Source of the DNA: CAXMST01 sp963700785
GTDB taxonomy: Bacteria > Actinomycetota > Thermoleophilia > Solirubrobacterales > 70-9
Reading direction: 5' to 3'
DNA length: 9,297 nucleotides
NCBI GenBank assembly: GCA_963700785.1
Contig: CAVOYZ010000029.1
Location: 1 to 9,297, forward strand
Under the pieces are notes generated by a model. It searched no databases. It worked only from the letters and a program-made list of their open reading frames with translations, and was not told where the DNA came from. The position numbers were made by a program, and so were the translations under genes. This document shows positions 4,874 to 9,297 of the stretch, one piece after another. Every line of letters starts with the position of its first letter. Positions within the stretch are counted from its first letter, which is position 1.

Positions 4874-7475
4874 GCACCCCCACCGCGCCCGTCCTCGGCC
4901 CGATTCGCTGGTCGAAGGGGAGCAGGTGCTCTCGCTCGACCAGGGCTGGGAGGCAGTCGCAACGGCGCCGGGTGAGATCGAGAGCCCCAGCCCACTCGCC
5001 GGCCTCACGATGAGACCGGCGCAGGTACCGGGCACGGCCGCGGTTATCGCGGCCGTGCCCTCAGCCGATGTCCTAGGGCAGGAGCTGCGGCTGGACGAGA
5101 GCGACTGGTGGTTTCGCGCCAGCTTCGATGCCGATCGGGCAGCCGAGGGCGAGGAGGTCGTCCTCGAGTTCGACGGCATCGCTACCGTTGCCGAGGTCTT
5201 CCTCAACGGCTCGCCGATCCTGACCAGCGCCTCGATGTTCGCTGAGCACACGGTCGAGGTCGGGGCTCGGCTCCGCGGGCAGAACGAGCTCGCGATCCGC
5301 TGCCACGCGTTGACGCCGCTTCTCGCCGAGCGGCGGCGGCCCCGGGCCCGATGGCGAACCAACCTCGTCGACGAGGGCAACCTCCGCTTCTTCCGAACGA
5401 TGATCCTCGGCCGCGCCCCCGGCTTTGCGCCCGGGCCGGCCGCGGTCGGGCCGTGGAGGCCGGTGCGTCTGCGCCGGCGCCGGGACATCGCGGTCGATGA
5501 GCTGACCCTGCGCAGCGGTCTTCAGGACGGGCTTGGGCTGCTGACCGTCAACGCACGCCTCCGGGCCCTCGACGAGGGTGTTCCGCATCGAGTCGAGGCT
5601 GAGCTGTCCGGGCCATCGGGTAGCCATCGGGCGACGCTGGCGCTGAGCGCCGAGGGCGGCGGGTTCGTTGCCTCGGGACAGCTCCGGGTGCCCGACGTGG
5701 CGCGATGGTGGCCGCACACGCACGGGGAGCCGGCGCTGCATCGGGTTCGGCTGCTCGTCGATCGCGATGGCGGTGCCCTGGAGATCGACGGCGGCAGAAT
5801 CGGATTTCGGACCGTCTCAGCCGGGCCCGACGGCGGCTATGCCGCCGCGGACGACGGTCTCGATCTGCACCTCAACGGCGTTCCCGTCTTCGCCCGCGGG
5901 GCGGTCTGGACCCCGGTCGACTGGCCGGGGCTGACACCGTCGGAGGCAGCCCTCAGGGAAGCCGTCGAGACCGCGCGCGACGGAGGCATGAACATGCTGC
6001 GCGTACCCGGGACGGCCGCCTATGAGAGCCCGGCGTTCCACGATCTCTGCGACGAGCTGGGGATGCTCGTCTGGCAGGACTTCATGTTTGCCAACCTCGA
6101 CTACCCGATCGCCGATGACGAGTTCCGGGCACTGGTGAGCTCCGAGGCCGAGCAGGTGATCGCCCGCCTGGCGAGCAGGCCGAGCACGGTCGTCTTCTGT
6201 GGCAACAGCGAGGTCGAGCAGCAGGCCGCGATGTTCGGACTCGCGCCCGCGATCGGGCACAGCGAGCTGTTCTACGGGCTACTGCCCGGAGCTCTCGACG
6301 CCGCCGGCTCCGATGCCGTCTACGTTCCATCGGCTCCGTGCGGGGGCGATCTGCCATTCCGCAACGACCGCGGAGTTGCGAGCTACTTCGGCGTCGGTGG
6401 CTACCGGAGGCCGCTCGAGGATGCGCGCCGGGCGGACGTGCGATTCGCGGCCGAGTGCCTGGCGTTCGCAAACGTGCCGGTCGAGACGACGATCGAAGAG
6501 CTCCTGCCCGCCGGCCATGGAGAGCTGCCGATCCACGACCCGGCCTGGAAGGCGGGGGTCCCGCGCGACGTCGGCGCGGGATGGGACTTTGACGATATCC
6601 GGGACCACTACCTCGAGTCGATCTTCGGTGTCGATCCGGTCGGACTGCGTAGCGTCGACAACCACCGGTATCTGGAGCTGTCGCGCGCGGTGACCGGCGA
6701 GGTCATGGCCGAGGTGCTCGGGGAGTGGCGCCGGCAGGGCAGCCGCTGCCGCGGTGGCATCGTCCTCTGGATGCGGGACTTGATCGCCGGGGCCGGGTGG
6801 GGGCTGGTCGACAATCGGGGCATGCCGAAGGTCGCGTACCACCACCTCCGCCGGGCCCTCGCCCCGGTTGCGGTCTGGACGACCGACGAGGGTCTCGACG
6901 GAATCATCGCCCACGCGGTCAACGATCGGCCGGAGCCGCTGAGCGCCCGCCTGCGGGTCCACCTCTATCGCGGCCTCGAACAACGGGTCGGCGAGGCGGA
7001 GGAGACGCTCGAGCTGCCCCCGCACGGTGGCCTCAGCCGGAACGTCGAGACCGTGCTCGGGCGCTTCGTCGACGCAGCCTGGGCGTATCGGTTCGGCCCG
7101 CCGGCCCAGGATCTGATCGTGGTCACGCTGGAGCCGATCGAATCTGACGAACCGATCTCGCAGTCGTTTCGGTTCCCGGCCGGGCGGCCGACCGCCAGGG
7201 AGTCCGTCGCGAGCGCGGGGCTGGAAGCATCCGCAATCACGGGCGACGAGGGCGACGTCGTGCTGGTGGTCCGGAGTCGGCGGCTTGCCTTCGGCGTCCG
7301 CATCCACGCCGAGGGCTTCACGGCCTCGGACGACGCGTTCTCGGTTGAGCCGGGCGGCAGCAGAACGGTGCACCTGCGGCCGCGCGAGCCCGGGGGCGAG
7401 TTTACCGGAGCAACGTTGAGCGCCCTCAACGTCGACGGAACCCTCCGCATCGCCCAACCGGGGACCAAGCCATGA
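4857..7475 (+). CDS. Glycoside hydrolase family 2, beta-mannosidase-like
   Basis: An 872-residue protein with GH2 architecture. A sugar-binding jelly-roll domain comes first (about 28-210; SDWWFRASF 82-90, DGIATVAEVFLNG 106-118). An Ig-like domain ends with ARWWPHTHGEP (282-292). A TIM barrel follows from about 335 (LNGVPVFARGAVWTPVDWP, 339-357), then beta-sandwich regions to the end. The barrel has WQDFMFANLDYP (406-417), very like beta-mannosidases. The acid/base Glu452 lies in FCGNSEVE (447-454) and the likely nucleophile Glu533 in RFAAECLAF (529-537), so it looks catalytically competent. GIVLWMRDLIAG (634-645) matches the end-of-barrel motif. There is no signal peptide, so it is probably cytoplasmic and acts on a small glycoside or intermediate rather than on external polymer. 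It overlaps DUF1839 by 17 nt. A GTG at 4926, just after GAAGGGGAG, is an alternative start. A 13-bp hairpin lies at codons 58-68. Confidence 0.87.
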   Translation: MRPSAEHPHRARPRPDSLVEGEQVLSLDQGWEAVATAPGEIESPSPLAGLTMRPAQVPGTAAVIAAVPSADVLGQELRLDESDWWFRASFDADRAAEGEEVVLEFDGIATVAEVFLNGSPILTSASMFAEHTVEVGARLRGQNELAIRCHALTPLLAERRRPRARWRTNLVDEGNLRFFRTMILGRAPGFAPGPAAVGPWRPVRLRRRRDIAVDELTLRSGLQDGLGLLTVNARLRALDEGVPHRVEAELSGPSGSHRATLALSAEGGGFVASGQLRVPDVARWWPHTHGEPALHRVRLLVDRDGGALEIDGGRIGFRTVSAGPDGGYAAADDGLDLHLNGVPVFARGAVWTPVDWPGLTPSEAALREAVETARDGGMNMLRVPGTAAYESPAFHDLCDELGMLVWQDFMFANLDYPIADDEFRALVSSEAEQVIARLASRPSTVVFCGNSEVEQQAAMFGLAPAIGHSELFYGLLPGALDAAGSDAVYVPSAPCGGDLPFRNDRGVASYFGVGGYRRPLEDARRADVRFAAECLAFANVPVETTIEELLPAGHGELPIHDPAWKAGVPRDVGAGWDFDDIRDHYLESIFGVDPVGLRSVDNHRYLELSRAVTGEVMAEVLGEWRRQGSRCRGGIVLWMRDLIAGAGWGLVDNRGMPKVAYHHLRRALAPVAVWTTDEGLDGIIAHAVNDRPEPLSARLRVHLYRGLEQRVGEAEETLELPPHGGLSRNVETVLGRFVDAAWAYRFGPPAQDLIVVTLEPIESDEPISQSFRFPAGRPTARESVASAGLEASAITGDEGDVVLVVRSRRLAFGVRIHAEGFTASDDAFSVEPGGSRTVHLRPREPGGEFTGATLSALNVDGTLRIAQPGTKP
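5030..5060. repeat. Perfect 13-bp inverted repeat (hairpin) inside the GH2 gene
   Basis: The left arm GGGCACGGCCGCG (5030-5042) is an exact reverse complement of the right arm (5048-5060), with a GTTAT loop (5043-5047). It encodes PGTAAVIAAVP in the jelly-roll domain of the GH2 protein, about 170 nt after its start codon. No T tract follows on either side, so it is not a standard intrinsic terminator. Its strength suggests an effect on message processing, ribosome progress or stability, but codon bias in Ala/Val-rich GC-rich coding DNA can also generate such arms. Confidence 0.8.
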
Positions 7476-9247
7476 CCACCCCGCCGGGCGCCCGAAGCTT
7501 GTACCTCCGGTGCGGGGAGGGCGACGCGTGCTTCGGTCTCTTTCACGCTTCCCGGGAGGGGAGCGGTCGCGGTCCGGCCGTGCTGCTCTGCCCGCCCTTC
7601 GGATGGGAGGATCTCTGCTCGTTCCGCAGCCGTCGCAGCTGGGCCCAGGACCTCGGCGAGAACGGATACCCAGCGCTGAGGATCGACCTCCCTTCCACGG
7701 GGGACTCGCCCGGTTCACCCGGCGAGCCCGGACGAGTCGATGCCTGGACCGACGCGGTTACGGCCGGCAGCGCCTGGTTGCGGGGAGAGACGAGCCGCGG
7801 GAGGATCGCGGTCGTCGGCCTCGGCCTCGGTGGCTTCCTCGCCGTCAACGCGGCAGCCCGGGGCGCCGAGATCGATGATCTCATCCTCTGGGGGGTGCCC
7901 ACCCGCGGCCGCGCGTTGGTGCGTGAGCTCCAGGCCTTCGCGAAGCTCAACGCCGCCGGGATCGACCCCGCCGACGACGGCGGGCCGGCAGAGGAACGGG
8001 AATCCGCTCCGCTCGACGACGGCTCGCTAGAGGTCGGAGGCTTCCTGATCAGTTCCGCCACGGTCCGGGCGCTGACCTCGCTCGATCTCATCGGCGTCGA
8101 GCTGCCGCCGCGCCCGAAGCGACGGGTCCTGCTGCTCGGTCGGGACGGGATCGACCCCGATCCGGAACTGGCCGAGTTCTTCGAGGTCGCCCAGGCCGAA
8201 GTCACCGTCGACCCAGGCTTCGGGTTCGCGGCGATGATGAACCACCCGCAGAGAGCCCAGCCTCCGACCGCTCAGTTCATCCGGGTGCGCGAGTGGCTGT
8301 CGGCCGCGCCCGCGGCTCTGGCCACTCGGGCGGCACCCCGCCCAACCGCCCGAGACGAATGCGAGATGGATGTCGGCGGCGCGAGGATCCGCGAGCGCGC
8401 GTTCGCCGTCGAGCAGCCGTTCGGGCGTCTCGTCGGGGTGCTGGCCGAACCTGTCGACGGCGAGCCGGCCGACCTCTGCGCCGTTCTTCTCAACGCCGGG
8501 GCGCTGCGGCGGATCGGGCCCGGGCGGATCTGGGTGGATACGGCTCGGCGCTGGGCGGCGCTGGGCTTTCCGGCGCTAAGGGTGGATCTCCAGGGGATCG
8601 GCGACGCCGACGGTGAAACCACGGCCTACACGGATACAGCCGAGTTCTACACGCTGGAGCTCGTCGACCAGGTGATCGCCCTGCTCGACCGAGTCGAGGC
8701 CTCCGGGCTTCCGTCCCGATTCGTGCTGATGGGCCTCTGCTCGGGCGCGTACTGGGCGTTTCACACGGCGCTTCGGGACGCGCGCGTCGAGGCTGCGCTG
8801 CTGCTCAATCCGAGGGCCCTGTTCTGGGACGACTCGATCGAGGCCGACTATGCCGCCCAGCGGGTTGCGCGGCTGCGACAGCCAGGTTCCTTGAGCAGGA
8901 TCATCCGGGGCGAGGTCAGCGCCTCGAGGATGCGCGAGATCATCGCCTCGAAGCTTGGGGCGAGATCGCGAGCACGCTCAGACGCGCGTGACCAGCGCGT
9001 CCGGCAGCTCGATCAGGCCCTCGACCGCCTGGGCTCGGCCGGCCAGTACCTGCTCATGGCCTTCGGCGGCGACGAACCGCTTTATAGCGAGATCGAACGC
9101 GCCGGGCGGCTGGAGAGCATTGCCCGGCGGGCGAACGTCGACCTCGAGCGACTCCCCGGCGACGATCACACGCTGCGCCCGATCAGAACCCAGCGGTACG
9201 TCGCCGAGCTGCTCGACCGCACGCTCGAGCGCCGATACGCCCGCTGA
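7472..9247 (+). CDS. Tandem double alpha/beta hydrolase
   Basis: A 591-residue fusion of two alpha/beta hydrolase domains. Domain 1 (about 10-280) has PPFGWEDLCSFRSRRSWAQ (41-59) and LRIDLPSTGDSPGSPG (69-84). Its nucleophile elbow reads VVGLGLGG (114-121), with Gly118 where Ser is expected, so it is probably inactive. Domain 2 (about 300-591) has LLNAGALRRIGPGR (339-352), LRVDLQGIGDADG (369-381) and the elbow MGLCSGAYWA (420-429). This puts Cys423 at the nucleophile position, with Asp534 (FGGDEP) and His566 (GDDHTLRP) as likely partners. Cys nucleophiles occur in dienelactone-hydrolase-like members. The double-domain style recalls hydrolases associated with exopolysaccharide and exosortase loci. 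It may act as a thioesterase, editing enzyme or acyltransferase for carrier-bound intermediates; this is inference. An arginine-rich insert (464-511) may form a lid. The start overlaps the GH2 stop as ATGA, with GGGGA 7 nt upstream. It is the last gene of the operon. Confidence 0.83.
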   Translation: MTTPPGARSLYLRCGEGDACFGLFHASREGSGRGPAVLLCPPFGWEDLCSFRSRRSWAQDLGENGYPALRIDLPSTGDSPGSPGEPGRVDAWTDAVTAGSAWLRGETSRGRIAVVGLGLGGFLAVNAAARGAEIDDLILWGVPTRGRALVRELQAFAKLNAAGIDPADDGGPAEERESAPLDDGSLEVGGFLISSATVRALTSLDLIGVELPPRPKRRVLLLGRDGIDPDPELAEFFEVAQAEVTVDPGFGFAAMMNHPQRAQPPTAQFIRVREWLSAAPAALATRAAPRPTARDECEMDVGGARIRERAFAVEQPFGRLVGVLAEPVDGEPADLCAVLLNAGALRRIGPGRIWVDTARRWAALGFPALRVDLQGIGDADGETTAYTDTAEFYTLELVDQVIALLDRVEASGLPSRFVLMGLCSGAYWAFHTALRDARVEAALLLNPRALFWDDSIEADYAAQRVARLRQPGSLSRIIRGEVSASRMREIIASKLGARSRARSDARDQRVRQLDQALDRLGSAGQYLLMAFGGDEPLYSEIERAGRLESIARRANVDLERLPGDDHTLRPIRTQRYVAELLDRTLERRYAR

Positions 9248-9253
9248 GCGCTC

Positions 9254-9273
9254 GGCCGGCCTCTCAGCCGGTC
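9254..9273. terminator. Weak hairpin after the operon, possible bidirectional terminator
   Basis: GGCCGGC (9254-9260) pairs with GCCGGTC (9267-9273), giving seven pairs of which one is G-U, around a 6-nt loop. It starts just 6 bp after the last stop codon of the operon. No T run follows on either strand, so this is a hairpin of uncertain strength rather than a proven intrinsic terminator. Confidence 0.3.
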
Positions 9274-9297
9274 AGGTCTTCTGCGATCCCCTCGGCC
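9264..9297 (-). CDS. Possible C-terminal end of a convergent gene (partial)
   Basis: Read on the minus strand from the window edge, one frame gives AEGIAEDLTG and then a TGA (9266-9264) inside the hairpin loop. The composition is protein-like and a convergent gene would fit the layout, but ten codons are too few to identify anything. The window ends here. Confidence 0.22.
   Translation of the reverse strand, partial: AEGIAEDLTG

Noticed and set aside
5609..5632. Direct repeat of CCATCGGG separated by TAG in the GH2 gene
   Set aside because: Two 8-nt copies within coding sequence, with no further copies. This is expected from codon bias.
6279..7718. Long minus-strand open frame (479 codons) opposite the GH2 and hydrolase genes
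   Set aside because: Its translation is Arg/Asp/Pro-rich without recognisable motifs, and it lies opposite a clear GH2 catalytic domain. GC-rich coding DNA commonly leaves antisense frames open.

Overview
The window comes from a GC-rich bacterial chromosome. G or C fills most third codon positions, intergenic space is small, and the first gene of the main operon appears to be leaderless. These traits fit an actinobacterium, but I cannot name a genus. I see no rRNA, tRNA, transposase, CRISPR array or phage gene.

Layout. Bases 1-49 hold only an untranslated edge. A class I SAM-dependent methyltransferase lies on the minus strand (874-50). About 250 bp of divergent intergenic DNA (875-1124) separates it from a tightly packed plus-strand operon of seven genes (1125-9247). 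In order these are: an AcpS-type phosphopantetheinyl transferase, a small carrier protein, an acyl-CoA-dehydrogenase-fold flavoprotein, a stand-alone class II synthetase-like amino acid:[carrier protein] ligase, a DUF1839 protein, a GH2 beta-mannosidase-like protein, and a tandem double alpha/beta hydrolase. Every junction inside the operon either overlaps (4 or 17 nt) or has no gap, so the genes look translationally coupled and built to act together. The last 50 bp hold a weak hairpin and perhaps the tail of a convergent gene.

How the genes may work together. The first four make a self-contained aminoacyl-carrier-protein module. The transferase adds the phosphopantetheine arm to Ser38 of the carrier protein. 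The ligase, a SerRS-like core without a tRNA-binding domain, activates an amino acid and loads it onto that arm. The flavoprotein may then oxidise the tethered aminoacyl group. DUF1839 has a conserved-looking Cys in an NCY motif and resembles BtrH-type transferases, so it may offload the group onto an acceptor. The GH2 enzyme and the double hydrolase add glycan and (thio)ester chemistry, which suggests that the acceptor or product is a sugar or glycan. Carrier-protein loading by SerRS-like ligases is established for this family. The downstream steps, the final product and the role of the sugar enzymes are inference, and this module is the best candidate here for an undescribed system.
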